From Paraspadella gotoi (lineage: Eukaryota > Chaetognatha), in NCBI GenBank assembly GCA_051294375.1, contig JBJCIZ010000239.1, positions 6,157,074-6,221,073 of the forward strand: 64,000 bases of DNA, written 5' to 3'. Of this stretch, positions 21,301-30,287 are shown piece after piece. The position numbers and the translations under genes are program-made. Numbering within the stretch: position 1 is the first letter of the stretch; each line of letters starts with the position of its first letter. The notes below the pieces were generated by a model. The model had not been told where the DNA came from, made no database searches, and saw nothing but the letters and a program-made list of their open reading frames with translations.

Positions 21301-24300
21301 CTTGGCAATCCACACCTGAGGAGGACTTATGAGGCTCGACAAGTGGGCCAATATATAGACATAGGAGATAGGATGAATAGAGACTTGGGATAATGAAAAC
21401 GCTCGACAATTCTCTAGATGACACGAGAAGGTCTCGCAATAGGGAGGGGGGTGACAACGCAGAGAATGGATTAATCTAGTGGCTTGTCCCCTCTCTTGGC
21501 TTCTCCGTCTTTTCTTCTGATTGACTTGCAATCAGAGAGGAGGCTTTCCCTCAGGAAACCGAACGGGCAGAGAAAGCGAGAGAGGGAACGAGATCACTCT
21601 TCAACTTACCTTCAAGATAACAAACAATCAAACTCCTTATGGACTATTTGTTATATTGTTTATTGGCCTGGCCTTATTCTCTGCATAATCTACATATTTT
21701 GTATGTTTATTATTATCATCCGCAACGTGTTTCTTATTGTAATAAACTCCTCCTATTTCTCACATAATAAACCACGCCTTCTTCCTTCGTTGAGTTTATT
21801 ATTGTTAATTTAATAAACATAATAATTTTTGTTTTTTTGCTTTTGTTCGGATGTCCTTGGGCTATTTATTCAAAAACCATTTTTATTTGGGTTCACAAAA
21901 AGCATCAGATCAGAAATAAACCTAATCATTGTAGAAACTTGAAACTAAATAAAAATTGTTTTTGATAAATTAATTTCACATTACATCGAAAACTTAATCC
22001 TTAACCCTTATTCCTAACCCTAAAGTAATCCCTAAACTTAATATTAAACTTTAAAATTTCAAATAAAATGGAGGTGCTTTGAGCAACGCATTAACATTTT
22101 CTGCACGCAGCCACGATGAGCCACACACAGAGACGAAAATGGTTTTTTCTCTCGCATGCGGTTGATAATCAACTCGAATCGAAAGAAATATTTCCTTTCT
22201 ATTGCTTCTATTTCTATTCGCATGAAGATGGCGATTTGCGTATGTATATATTTGCGTATATTAATTGAATTCTTTGTTCCTCGTTCATTTTCGTTTTGTT
22301 TTTTATATATGCATATATTTTGAATTGACCGTCTGCGGTGATTGAAAATCTAGCGCGAACAAAGTAACAGATGTGAAATGATTTGCGGGTCGAATAATTT
22401 TTATCGAGAACAGACCCGTATGGGCGAACGCCGTCCTGTCTCTATAATAATCCTTTGGCTCTTCTTGTGCCCAGTGAGTCCAGTCGTCGTCGTCTGGCGT
22501 CACGCTTTTTTGCAATCATGGCCTTCTAAAAGGTGTGATATCTAGGGAGATTGAAACATTTATATATGGCTCTCTAATCCATCAAGATCTTTCAAATTCC
22601 CATGTTTCATAATCAATTATTCCTATTTGTTTATGTTTTATTTACAAAACAAACCAACTTTTAATATAATGTCTCTTTCCCTCTCTCTTTCTTTTAATTA
22701 TGTATGTCGCTCTCTCTGCTCTCTCTCTCCTTGTTTTTCAGTCATCTGCTTCTTCTGATTTGTTCTAAAAACGAGTCTGGTCTAGGCGTGCCAGTCGTCA
22801 GCTGCATGGCATAGGCGTCGACGTTACAGGAGACTTCTTTCTCTCTCTCTTCTCCGTCTCTTCCTCTATCTCGTTTTTTAACAAAAAAAATTTATATTCT
22901 TTATATACTATAGTAACTATATAGTATATTGTGGGCTCACCAATATTGAAGACGATTCGGCCGTGATCAGCAGCTTTAACATTCCATTCTCCTTTTTTTT
23001 CTTTTTTATTTCCACTATCTTGTCTTGTGATAATGCTACAAGGGCGCGAACTCCCGAGTCTTCAGATTGGGAGAGGAGATTCGCGCTAACTCGGCGACGA
23101 CCGCACTCATAAGAGTACTTAACTTATTAAGGTAACGAGTAAAGCCAAGAGGACTAGTTGAGCTTTTTCTCCTCCTCCTTTCTCGCATAGTCTGACTGTA
23201 GCTGCAGTAATCTGATTTCCAGCGGGCATGTTCAGGCTTCTCTCTATCTCTCTTTTAATTATATGTCGCTCTCTCTTTCTCTCTTTTTTCGTTCTAAATT
23301 AGGGGAAGCCCTCTCAATGGGGTGAATCAAAAATTAGTATGGGAAAACAAATCTGCTCAAACGAAAATTTAGCAATTTTTTAAAAGTATCACTTTTTCAA
23401 TGTGATACAAAAAATTTTTTTATATGGATCTATACCCTAAATATTTATTCTTTTTAATATTTATGTATATAGATAGGAAAAGAGTATTGGGCCCTACCTC
23501 AGATTCGTGGAAAAACGAGTTCAGCTCTGCGCGGCGGTCCCAGCTTCTCTCTATCTCTCTCTCTCACTCTTTCTCTCTCTCTCTCTCTGAATTATTTTTT
23601 CTTCTGAATAGGGGAAGCCCCTCTCAAAGGAGGTGAGTCAAAAATTTAGTTTGGGAAACCAAGCTCAAAGGAAAAATTTATACATTTTTAATATATATAA
23701 CTTTCAATGTACAAAAAAATTTCTTATATGACTTTATTACCCCAAGTAGTTTATTTTTTATATATTTAATTATAGAAAGGAAAGGAGTTCGCACCCTATT
23801 CAGATTCTGTTAAAAACACGAGCTTCAGGCTCTGAAAGGCGGCTATCCAGCGGCTGTCCAGGCTTTCTCTCTCTCGTCTCTCACTGTGTCTCTCTCTCTT
23901 TGTCTCTCGTACATCTGGTCTCTTCCATCTGATGTTCTCCTCTCTTCTCGTCTGCTCGTACCTTTCTCTTATCTAAGTACGATCTCTTTGCGTGATCGTT
24001 GCGGTTTTTCGAAAAATTATATTTGAATTATTTTCTCTCTTTCAAAACTATATTGATCGCATTTATTCGCCGCTTTTTTCTCAATACAAAAATCCCAAAT
24101 TTACATCCGAGTTTTTTTCTGATTTATTTTACGGCTTCTGAGATTTAGTTCAGAATAGATTTTATGTTTGGAAACCAATAGTTCGTACACTCTCTCTCTT
24201 TCTCTCTTTCATACACGGCGTTTGTATTGATATTTACGACTGAATGACTCATCGCGTCAATGAATGACATCATATCCGCATCAGTGGAATTGATATTATA

Positions 24301-25012
24301 ATCAAGCACTCAAATCAATTGTATCAATTTTTGGTTATCATCGCATCGCAATTATTGGTTATCATCGCATTAATAGAATTACTATTACGATATCAATGCA
24401 ATTACAAAAATCAATCAATGTATACTATTACGATCAATCAATCTCATTACACTATTATAAGTCAATCAGTTCAATCAATCACTATGGTTATCATCACATC
24501 AATGGAATTGATTATCCATAACGCCCATGAATGCTTATCATCATAATCAGTGTAACATTATCATCGTACCATAGTCGACGAGGCGAAACTCGCAATCGCC
24601 ACTTCTCTATCTAATAATCGTCTCTCAAAAATAAAAAACAAATTTCTATCTTTTTTTTGCCGGTTTATTGGGTTTAACTCATCAAACAATGTTTCTAAGT
24701 ATTCAGTTCCATTAGTTAACGGCCAGTGAAAATGTGTATTTATTTTCCTTTTTTATATCCATTCCAAGTATTTTTTGCTTTTGAATTTCCACATATCATT
24801 ATGATTACTGCAGTAGCTGCAAATTAGATTATAGGTACTTTTTGCATTAATACTTTCTTTGATAAGTAAGGTCGTGCGAGATCCTTCTATACTCTATTAA
24901 GATTTTTTTTAATGTTTTCTTGAATGAATTATGTTTATTTTTTCGGAGTACGTATAGATATTTGGATTGGAGGAAAGGATCGAGAGGAGAGAGAAGAGAA
25001 TGAGAGAGAGAG

Positions 25013-25045
<33 letters not shown>

Positions 25046-26089
25046 CATGCCAATTCCATTTATTTTCTCGACGTTGACAAGTGGTGCCATGTAATGGAAA
25101 GTTTGTCCTTTCAAATTCCCATTCGTTTTACGCAAATCTCCCGCCCCCACTCTACCCCTTCTTCCTCTTTTCTCCACTCCTGTCTTTCTTTTCTTTCCTC
25201 CTATCTTTTCTTTCTCACTCTTTCTTTCTTTTTTGACTTCCTTCTTCCACTTCTTTTCTTCTTTGCTATATTCTCTAACCCTTCTATCTTTCTTTCTTCT
25301 TTTTCTAATTCTCTCATCTTTCTTTCTCTCTCTTTCATTTCTCTTCACTCCTTCTTCCTCTTCTTCCCTCTGTCTCTTTCCTCTCCTCTCTCCCTTTCCC
25401 TTTCCTTCACCCTCGTAAATAAAGGGTTCCACGAGGGGATTGATCTCATGTTGAATCGAAAGGCGAAATTGTTTACGCGAATCCTAATCTTATCAGCCGA
25501 AGCAGAACTAAGGGAGAAGGCCCATCATCGGTGAGACTTTACAATAAATCGCCTTACAATAGTGTAACCATTGACAGAGACTTTATCGATATTCGTATTT
25601 CTGAAAGCCAAACTAATTTCCTCATGCCGACAAAGAAATTCGGAAGTTCAAGAATATTTCAAAATTATAATCATCTCTTACATTGTGTTTTATCGTTAAC
25701 TTAAAAAAACAAAAAACAATGAAATTATGGTTTATTGATGATAATTTTTAACAGTTTTTTTTTTGGTTAACTTTAATTTTTATTTAAATAACATAAAAAT
25801 CTTGTGGTGACAACTTTGTTTTTTTCACGGCCGACGGGTAATATTTATTTCTCCAGATGATTAAATATACTTCACTGAACTAATTGATAAAAGTTTTAGC
25901 ACAAATCGAGTACCAGTTTAGTTTCATTTATTTCCCTTTTGTCCAGGCAATCTCGACCCAGCGGAGCCCGTCTATCTGGACGGATCCTTGCAGACTCGCG
26001 GCGACGAGGAGCAATACGCCAACGTTGGCGGTCAATACGCCAACGATGGCCGTCAATACGCCAGCGTCGACCGCAAAAACAATACTTGA
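9507..26089 (+). CDS. Spliced gene for a single-pass receptor with Cys-rich ectodomain and tyrosine-motif tail (gapped)
   Basis: Visible coding parts are 9507-9664 (signal peptide), about 10949-11115 (Cys-rich), about 11364-11725 (membrane helix), 13676-14009 (tail) and 25947-26089 (tail end with stop). Where two parts can be joined directly the phase agrees: 11725 to 13676 is phase 0, and 14009 to 25947 is phase 1. Gaps hide the junctions before the helix. The ectodomain has a GCTC...KDQ...CTC segment that resembles the module of the large minus-strand gene. The helix is YASVGGGLAALLVLFLVAI, followed by a basic stop-transfer run (RRRQNRRHR). The tail ends with EPVYLDG and three spaced QYA(N/S) motifs, which look like targets of tyrosine kinases and SH2 proteins. 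An LTR element and duplicated assembly lie in the intron. No family recognised. Confidence 0.6.
9543..9552. other. Assembly gap of 10 N inside receptor exon 1
   Basis: Nominal-length gap; the true number of missing bases is unknown. Confidence 0.99.
9686..9897. other. Assembly gap, 212 N, after a GTTT repeat
   Basis: The gap begins in a GTTT microsatellite just after the receptor exon 1 donor. Confidence 0.99.
10228..10335. repeat. Left end of a telomere-like-array TIR element
   Basis: ATCGGCCTTATTTTTCCAAA, then ACGCCCCTTTTCGTCTCAAA: the inverse of the right ends at about 100 and 3150-3190. The array behind it is short and strongly diverged (TTAGTTTTCGGTTTTAAG). Confidence 0.6.
10568..10947. 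other. Assembly gap, 380 N
   Basis: The gap removes the 5' side of the receptor's Cys-rich exon. Confidence 0.99.
10949..11115 (+). CDS. Receptor Cys-rich ectodomain exon (5' end in a gap)
   Basis: The frame reads WRLRWHGQPGCTCLKTMTG, then KDQDQEGLAFRSGKFCTC, then LLSFNDHVVNVA. The donor is GCCAG|GTGCAAG at 11116. The pattern G-C-x-C...K-D...R-x-G-K-x-x-C resembles the exon at 41828-42017 of the minus-strand gene. Confidence 0.55.
11121..11363. other. GA microsatellite running into a 217-N gap (11147-11363)
   Basis: The intron after the Cys-rich exon begins with GA repeats and is then lost in the gap. Confidence 0.95.
11364..11725 (+). CDS. Receptor transmembrane exon (5' end in a gap)
   Basis: The frame contains EPAPDCVLNRTS with a possible N-glycosylation site (NRT), the helix YASVGGGLAALLVLFLVAI, then CCVRRRQNRRHREK. 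A Gly/Asp-rich stretch and RRKSYKAATGHGSVDE follow. The donor is GACGAG|GTGATT in phase 0. Upstream of the helix another frame (APSDAAPVTSASSETAPL) also looks natural, so a frameshift error near 11420 is possible. Confidence 0.65.
11742..11800. repeat. GATT short tandem repeat
   Basis: TTGGGTGATTGATTAATTG units in the intron after the transmembrane exon. Confidence 0.7.
12037..12180. repeat. GAAA then AAAC/AAAT microsatellite
   Basis: About 12 GAAA units pass into AAAC and AAAT units. Minus-strand Leu/Phe/Cys-rich frames here are repeat translations. Confidence 0.95.
12228..12891. other. Assembly gap, 664 N
   Basis: Largest gap in the window, in a receptor intron. From 12892 to 13600 I see AT-rich intron sequence with no supported feature. 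Confidence 0.99.
13676..14009 (+). CDS. Receptor cytoplasmic-tail exon
   Basis: The acceptor is CTCTCTTCAACGACCAG|CGA, phase 0, matching the transmembrane exon. It reads RKASPLEAASLPSSVQMSQF, then ESLMTYSSSPAMEGES, then a Thr run and a basic Gln/Arg region, ending SSRSSIP with donor CCCG|GTGAGG (phase 1). The plus-two frame is also open and Asp-rich but lacks the phase match. Confidence 0.55.
14045..14865. other. AT-rich intron, no gene seen
   Basis: I see no spliceable open frame. The whole stretch recurs, with many single-base insertions, at 16085-17060. Confidence 0.6.
15060..15160. repeat. C-rich then A-rich low-complexity tract
   Basis: CCCCTCC runs followed by AAAAAC runs. The tract is present again at 17260-17395 in the noisy copy. 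Confidence 0.7.
15175..15538 (+). CDS. Candidate alternative tail exon with stop
   Basis: One frame from 15175 reads DLDSSGDNMSSTRTTSQPD and KLRRGRSIVPEGQ. A frame one base on reads VDDVF, ten Asp, then VIGTTKTSLRLLGG and SALAPPRFSDLYETSSNASL to TGA at 15536. The noisy copy (17399-17799) joins the two in a single frame, so either base loss at about 15291 is an assembly error or the exon starts at TCCATAG|TCC (15262). The segment FSDLYETSS is a possible tyrosine site. Its link to the receptor gene is by position only; the phase does not match exon 13676-14009. Confidence 0.35.
16034..16058. other. Assembly gap of exactly 25 N
   Basis: The sequence before it (to TCAAAAACCATTTTTAT) is found again at 21863-21884, and the sequence after it repeats 14024 onward. 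The gap therefore marks an overlap, not missing DNA. Confidence 0.99.
16062..18250 (+). repeat. Noisy second copy of 14.02-15.96 kb (probable assembly duplication)
   Basis: Collinear with the first copy throughout, differing mainly by scattered single-base insertions and homopolymer changes (GGCGGACGAAGAT... at 14023 and 16090; GATCTGGATTCC at 15177 and 17400; TTTAATATTTAACTAG at 15952 and 18236). This error type is typical of uncorrected long reads. A true tandem duplication would not show indels so dominantly. Confidence 0.8.
18251..21792 (+). mobile_element. LTR retrotransposon, about 3.5 kb, noisy sequence
   Basis: Direct repeats of about 340 bp at 18253-18598 and 21454-21790 share AACGCAGAGAATGGA, TATGGACTATTTGTTATAT and CTTCCTTCGTTG. 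Each starts CAACG and ends CGTTG. A TGG-starting stretch follows the left repeat (18597, primer-binding-site position), and a purine tract (GGGAGGGGGG, about 21440) precedes the right one. The flanks AGTT / AGTTTATT fit a 4-5 bp target duplication in the sequence intact at 15955-15975. The interior has no intact frame; a segment near 20330-20450 loosely recalls a Copia RNase H end, but I would not classify it. Confidence 0.65.
21970..22090. repeat. Short telomere-like-array element
   Basis: CCTTAACCCTTATTCCTAACCC words, followed by TTTCAAATAAAATGGAGGTG at about 22055, a diverged right end of the TIR family. Confidence 0.45.
22091..23280. other. No supported gene; CT-rich intron or spacer
   Basis: CT tracts lie at 22675-22730, 22835-22870 and 23240-23285. 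A minus-strand frame at 22303-22515 reads DDDDWTHWAQEEPKDYY but has no good splice sites. Confidence 0.5.
23290..23870. repeat. Tandem repeat of about 310 bp, two diverged copies
   Basis: The units start at about 23290 and 23600 with TAGGGGAAGCCC(C)TCTCAA. They continue through TATACCCTAAATATTTATT / TATTACCCCAAGTAGTTTATT to AACGAGTTCAG / CACGAGCTTCAG and a CT tract. A third, weaker trace with an ACGAGTCTGG word lies at about 22770-22810. Confidence 0.7.
24290..24560. repeat. AT-rich short-period repeat
   Basis: Words such as GGTTATCATCGCAT, TCAATGGAATTGAT and AATCAATCA recur at irregular spacing. I see no gene between 23870 and 25420. Confidence 0.6.
25000..25046. repeat. GA microsatellite
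   Basis: GA run followed at 25160-25410 by a CTTT/TCC low-complexity tract, which gives the Lys/Glu/Arg-rich frame on minus. Confidence 0.9.
25425..25530 (+). CDS. Candidate exon on plus
   Basis: After a long CT/TTTC tract and AAATAAAG|GG the frame reads FHEGIDLMLNRKAKLFTRIL, then ILSAEAELREKAHH, to the donor CATCG|GTGAGA. It enters in phase 1 and leaves in phase 2. It would follow exon 13676-14009 in phase but not join 25947 in its natural frame, so it may belong to another transcript. Confidence 0.4.
25947..26089 (+). CDS. Receptor terminal exon with tyrosine motifs
   Basis: The acceptor is TTTCCCTTTTGTCCAG|GC in phase 1. With the last base of exon 13676-14009 it reads GNLDPAEPVYLDGSLQTRG, then DEEQYANVGGQYANDGRQYA, then SVDRKNNT and TGA at 26087-26089. 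Four Tyr lie in acidic or YxxV-like settings with a 7-8 residue period, as in tails that bind SH2 proteins. A noisy second copy is at about 30620-30775. Confidence 0.65.
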
Positions 26090-26157
26090 CGATCTTATAT
26101 TTTTTTTTCTGTCTATCATGTAGATTGTGAATTGTATACATTTTTTTTTACTATGGA

Positions 26158-26163
26158 AATAAA
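26158..26163 (+). promoter_or_regulatory. AATAAA polyadenylation signal
   Basis: AATAAA 69 bp after the receptor stop codon, at a normal 3' UTR distance. It is conserved in the copy near 30855. Confidence 0.55.
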
Positions 26164-26224
26164 AATATACGTGGATATTGTGCCGGTTAAATCATAATTT
26201 ATTTTTAAGAATAAAGGTTAATAA

Positions 26225-26390
26225 GACATTTATTCTCTCGCTCTTTCTCTCTATTATTGTTAGATTAACTTAGTCCTCCTCGCTCTCTCTCTCTCTCTTT
26301 CTGTTTCTCTCTTTCTATCTCTATTTCCTTATCACTTTCTTTCTTTCTTTCTTTCTTTCTTTCTCACATTCTCTCCAACCTTAAAATTTA
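26225..26390. repeat. CT and CTTT microsatellites
   Basis: CT runs at 26240-26330, then about seven CTTT units to 26362. Confidence 0.85.
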
Positions 26391-26437
26391 AAATCAACTT
26401 TATAAGTCCTTTAATTTATTCATTTTTCGATTCATAA

Positions 26438-26447
26438 NNNNNNNNNN
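26438..26447. other. Assembly gap of 10 N hiding about 250 bp
   Basis: The gap-filled copy has about 250 bp (about 31241-31493) at this point, including minus-strand coding-like sequence, so the 10 N stand for much more than ten bases. Confidence 0.9.
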
Positions 26448-26540
26448 CACCGCCGACGTCGCCGCCGATACAGCAGGCGGCGTCGCCGACGCCATCTGCC
26501 GGTATTTCCGGCGGAGAGGCGGAGCAGACGCAATGGCAAC
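26448..26540 (-). CDS. Partial minus-strand exon, completed in the noisy copy at 31.3-31.6 kb
   Basis: The draft copy is cut by the 10-N gap. In the copy at 31290-31600 the minus frame reads ASASGISAGNTGRWQSATRL, then SIRCPVHRFPVQDFSGFRDR and KEWADAGADMGEFAEGHC. This is natural-looking and carries two Cys. Edges and splice sites are not clear. By position it is downstream of the Cys-module gene on minus. Confidence 0.35.
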
Positions 26541-26574
26541 TGGGCGGATAAACCTAATAAGGAGGGGGGGAAGT

Positions 26575-26596
26575 GTCGTCTTTATCGTCGTTATTA

Positions 26597-26627
<31 letters not shown>

Positions 26628-26635
26628 TCTTTTAC
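26575..26635. repeat. CGT trinucleotide microsatellite
   Basis: About ten CGT units at 26600-26630. Confidence 0.9.
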
Positions 26636-26649
26636 CGAACCAAACCGAA

Positions 26650-26845
26650 CCAAAATGGTACAACCAATGTAAAAATTATAAATATTCATTTAATAAATAA
26701 GTTATCGTGCCCCTGACTTTGAACAGGCTTTGCTGGTTTAAGGCCTCCATCACTCTTATAAGATAATGACATAGCAGGGCCCTGTAAGCATTCAATCAAG
26801 ACTCTCTCACAGTCTCGTTTATTCATTCTCAGAGTGCCACAAAGA
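26650..26845 (-). repeat. 335-bp dispersed repeat, partial, reverse orientation
   Basis: Runs from the GGTACAACCAATGTAAAAAT end through GCCCCTGACTTTGAACAGGC to a truncated boundary at TTCATTCTCAGAGTGCC. The noisy copy is at 31730-31925. Confidence 0.75.
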
Positions 26846-27012
26846 CGACGACGACGACGACGACGACGACCGACGACGACAACGTAAGACGATGACAAAA
26901 AACGGAGGACGACGACGGACGACGACTAAGACGCAGAGGAAAAATGACCAACGAAGATGACGACACGACGACAAACGAACAACAACGACTACGACGACGA
27001 CGACGACGACCC
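26846..27012. repeat. GAC trinucleotide array
   Basis: Imperfect GAC/ACG triplets directly joined to the dispersed repeat. Val- and Ser-rich minus frames are translations of it. Confidence 0.85.
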
Positions 27013-27610
27013 CTACCTGCGAAGTGATCGTCTTTAGAGCGAGAAATCCAAGTCCAAGCAAACCGAGTCCAGCAGCCAGCCAGGCGACTGGACCAGGCGG
27101 GCCTGGAGAACGTCGAAGGGCGTGGACAAGAAATAATGAGCGGAGGAAAAGGAAAGGAAAGGAGATGAGAAAGAAAAGGGAGGAAAAAAATGGGAGGAGT
27201 ATGGGGAGGAAGAAGAGAGGAGAGTAAAGAAGAAAAGTAAGAAGATGGCGGGAAAAGAAAGAAAGAAAAAGTTGACAATGAAAGAAAAAAAGAGATTTTG
27301 TTAAAAATGTAAGTTTTTAAAACATTTTTTAAGCCTTAGTTGAAGTGGGAAAAAAAAATTAGAAACGTTCCGAGGAATCCTAATCGCAGTTATTAAAAAC
27401 AAAACAAACAAAATAAAACCAAACAAAACAAAACAAAACAAAACAAACAACACAAACAAAACTGAATAAGCAAATACAAACAAGACGGAACAGAAACAAA
27501 CAAAAAAGCAAACAAACCCAAAAAAAATTAAAACAAAAGACCATAATAAAACGAAGAAACGAATTCCACCACCTTCTCCTCTTCCTCCTCCTCCTCCTCT
27601 TCTCCTCCAA
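27013..27610. other. Purine-rich spacer and AAAC microsatellite; no gene seen
   Basis: 27120-27290 is G/A-rich. 27396-27540 is an AAAC/AAACA repeat giving Cys/Phe/Val-rich minus frames. The region is collinear with 32110-32700. Confidence 0.6.
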
Positions 27611-27694
27611 TTCCTACTCTTCTCTTTCCCCCGACTTCCGGTTTAGAGCCACGCCCCTTTTTCGTCTTCCCCGCCGCCGCCGCCGTCGCCGAAC

Positions 27695-27936
27695 CTTTCC
27701 GGAAGAATCTTCCGGCGCCGGACTCGTCCCCGGCACCTTCGTCGCCGCTGGCACCACCGCCGGCGCCGCGTGTTCCTCCACCGGCGCCGCGGGCACCTTT
27801 GAAGGCGCCGCCACCGGCCCCATCGGCGCCGCCGACCCCGCCGACACGCGTCGACGATCCGGCGCGAGAGGATTTGTCCGAACGCTGCCCGCCGCCGGGG
27901 CTGCTGCGGTCGGAGCGGAGGCGGGAAGCTGCCCCA
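27695..27936 (-). CDS. Exon of a Pro/Ala-rich segment, minus strand
   Basis: The acceptor CCCCGACAG|TG gives phase 1 and the reading GQLPASAPTAAAPAAGSV, then RTNPLAPDRRRVSAGSAAPM, then Val/Pro/Ala repeats to EDSSGK with donor AAAG|GTTCGG. The frame also continues to a stop at 27614. The plus strand is open too and Pro-rich, so strand choice rests on the splice sites and on neighbouring minus exons. The noisy copy is at about 32825-33125. Confidence 0.4.
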
Positions 27937-27950
27937 CTGTCGGGGCCCGA

Positions 27951-28208
<258 letters not shown>

Positions 28209-28640
28209 AAAAAAAATAAATAACCTGTCTCTCGAAGGTCCGTCGATGACTCCCACTTCCATTCCGCCTGTTCGTCGCACAACAACAACAACAAAAAATA
28301 TTATTTTATTATAATTTATTATATTATTATATTATTTTTAGTTGTACTCGCGTTGCAACTTCATAGTTAACCCGTCGGTCGGTCGGTCGGTCCGTCTTGT
28401 CTGTCTGTCCATCGGACTATCCAACTTACGTAAAAAAATGCTCCTTAATCGGGTAATACTAGTACATAGTATACATACTTTATTAATTCGGTTAATATAT
28501 AGCTTTTTGACAAATCGATCACGTGACCTCTCTCTCGATCGCCACGCCCCCTTCCTCTAATCTCACCGTAAGGGGTGCAGAGGTCGCCGGTTTGAGAGTT
28601 GGTCGATTTGGACGAGGAACGAGATTTGCGATAGGGCACT

Positions 28641-28884
28641 ATGAGGAGGAGGAGGAGGAGGAGGAGGAGGAAGAAGAAGAAGAAAAGGAGGATGACAACG
28701 ATGACGATGACTGACGAATATGATGACGACGACGACTACGACGAGGACGACGAAGATGACGACGACGACGACGACGACGACGACTGACAAAGACCAAGAG
28801 AATAACGACGACATCGACGACGATAACGACGACGAAAACGACGACGATAACAACGACGAAAACGACGACGATAACGACGACGAC
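28641..28884. repeat. GAG then GAC trinucleotide arrays
   Basis: GAG units 28641-28670, GAA 28670-28690, then imperfect GAC with GATAAC interruptions up to the exon edge at 28885. Confidence 0.85.
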
Positions 28885-29107
28885 CTCGTCAAAGTCCAGA
28901 CCTCTCCCCGATCCTCCGGTCACCGATCCCCTCCCAGCTTTCACTTCCTCCAAACTGCAGGCGGCGCCGCAGCTCGCGTCGCACTTCTCCGCCAAACGCG
29001 CCGCGGCGGCGGCTGAGGCGGACGACGCCGCCGCGGAGCGCTCGACCGGTCGCGCCTCGCACGGGCATTCCTCGTCCGCGGCGACGGAACGCGTCGCGCA
29101 GGGGCGA
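28885..29107 (-). CDS. Cys-module exon (5' end in a gap), minus strand
   Basis: The frame reads CATRSVAADEECPCEARPVE, then RSAAASSASAAAAARLAEKC, then DASCGAACSLEEVKAGRGS. The pattern ECPCE...KCDASCGAAC fits the module of the large minus-strand gene. The missing start is visible in the noisy copy, where the acceptor CTCCTCAG|ACG (39430) enters in phase 2, as exon 41828-42017 leaves. The 3' edge (GAG|GTC) is uncertain; GAA|GTGAAAGC inside is an alternative donor. Confidence 0.55.
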
Positions 29108-29412
29108 NNNNNNNNNNNNNNNNNNNNNNNNNNNNNNNNNNNNNNNNNNNNNNNNNNNNNNNNNNNNNNNNNNNNNNNNNNNNNNNNNNNNNNNNNNNNN
29201 NNNNNNNNNNNNNNNNNNNNNNNNNNNNNNNNNNNNNNNNNNNNNNNNNNNNNNNNNNNNNNNNNNNNNNNNNNNNNNNNNNNNNNNNNNNNNNNNNNNN
29301 NNNNNNNNNNNNNNNNNNNNNNNNNNNNNNNNNNNNNNNNNNNNNNNNNNNNNNNNNNNNNNNNNNNNNNNNNNNNNNNNNNNNNNNNNNNNNNNNNNNN
29401 NNNNNNNNNNNN
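29108..29412. other. Assembly gap, 305 N
   Basis: The corresponding part of the gap-filled copy is about 39420-39800 and contains mainly GA repeats. Confidence 0.99.
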
Positions 29413-29887
29413 CAATATGTAAATCGTATTTAAGGATATATGGTATGAAACCCGAGCATATTTTCAAACTCAAGGAAAATTATTTTTAACCGCGAATCTA
29501 TTTAATAATTGATATGAATAAATGTACGACTTAAGCAGACGATAAGACAAGCAATAAACGAAACGAAATAATGAAGATAAATATTTTAAGAAAACATTTT
29601 TAATTTAGTGGATTATGGATTATGTTCAATTGTTCCTGGATTATGTTATATGATATAAAAAATTAAAATGAAGTTTAATCGAACGTAAACAGGGTATTTT
29701 TTTTTTAAATATAATGCCCCTATTACCAAGATTCCAACCCGAGAAAATTCCAGATTCCTCTCATAAACCTGACCTCATCATCCACTCACCCGAAACTCTT
29801 TCCCCGCAGCTGCCGAGAGGCCGCGCCCTTTCTTCTGATTCCACGCATCGAGTTGTCTTCGACGGCGCGCCTGGATTGACGTTATAC
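29413..29887. other. AT-rich spacer, no gene seen
   Basis: Collinear with 39800-40305. I see no spliceable frame. Confidence 0.6.
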
Positions 29888-30053
29888 NNNNNNNNNNNNN
29901 NNNNNNNNNNNNNNNNNNNNNNNNNNNNNNNNNNNNNNNNNNNNNNNNNNNNNNNNNNNNNNNNNNNNNNNNNNNNNNNNNNNNNNNNNNNNNNNNNNNN
30001 NNNNNNNNNNNNNNNNNNNNNNNNNNNNNNNNNNNNNNNNNNNNNNNNNNNNN
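29888..30053. other. Assembly gap, 166 N
   Basis: Matches about 40305-40445 of the gap-filled copy, which holds GA repeats. Confidence 0.99.
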
Positions 30054-30262
30054 TAAACTTTCGATTAAGACTCTCTCACAGTCTTGTTTATTCACTCCTA
30101 CGGTACCTGGCTTCTCTATCAATGCAGTGGTATAATTAATCAAAGAATGTTTCAATTGTATGAAATGACCACTCCCTTAACTATTATATCGGAGAATACT
30201 ATATTGAACTCCGCACTGGCAACAAAATACAAGGAGCTGAATTTTAAGAAATTGGTACAACC
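30054..30262 (-). repeat. 335-bp dispersed repeat, reverse orientation, cut by gaps on both sides
   Basis: Contains CTTCTCTATCAATGCAGTGG, CATTTCATACAATTG (reverse) and the end GAAATTGGTACAACC at 30262. The noisy copy is at 40445-40690. Confidence 0.8.
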
Positions 30263-30287
30263 NNNNNNNNNNNNNNNNNNNNNNNNN
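30263..30287. other. Assembly gap of exactly 25 N between two versions of one locus
   Basis: The sequence after it repeats 25665 onward. Confidence 0.99.

Noticed and set aside
22303-22515. Minus-strand frame DDDDWTHWAQEEPKDYYRD
   Set aside because: Looks protein-like, but begins at a non-ATG codon and has neither a good acceptor nor donor; kept out of the gene list.
24935-25432. 165-codon Lys/Glu/Arg minus-strand ORF
   Set aside because: CTTT/TCC low-complexity tract; only the last 30 residues look natural and they do not splice.
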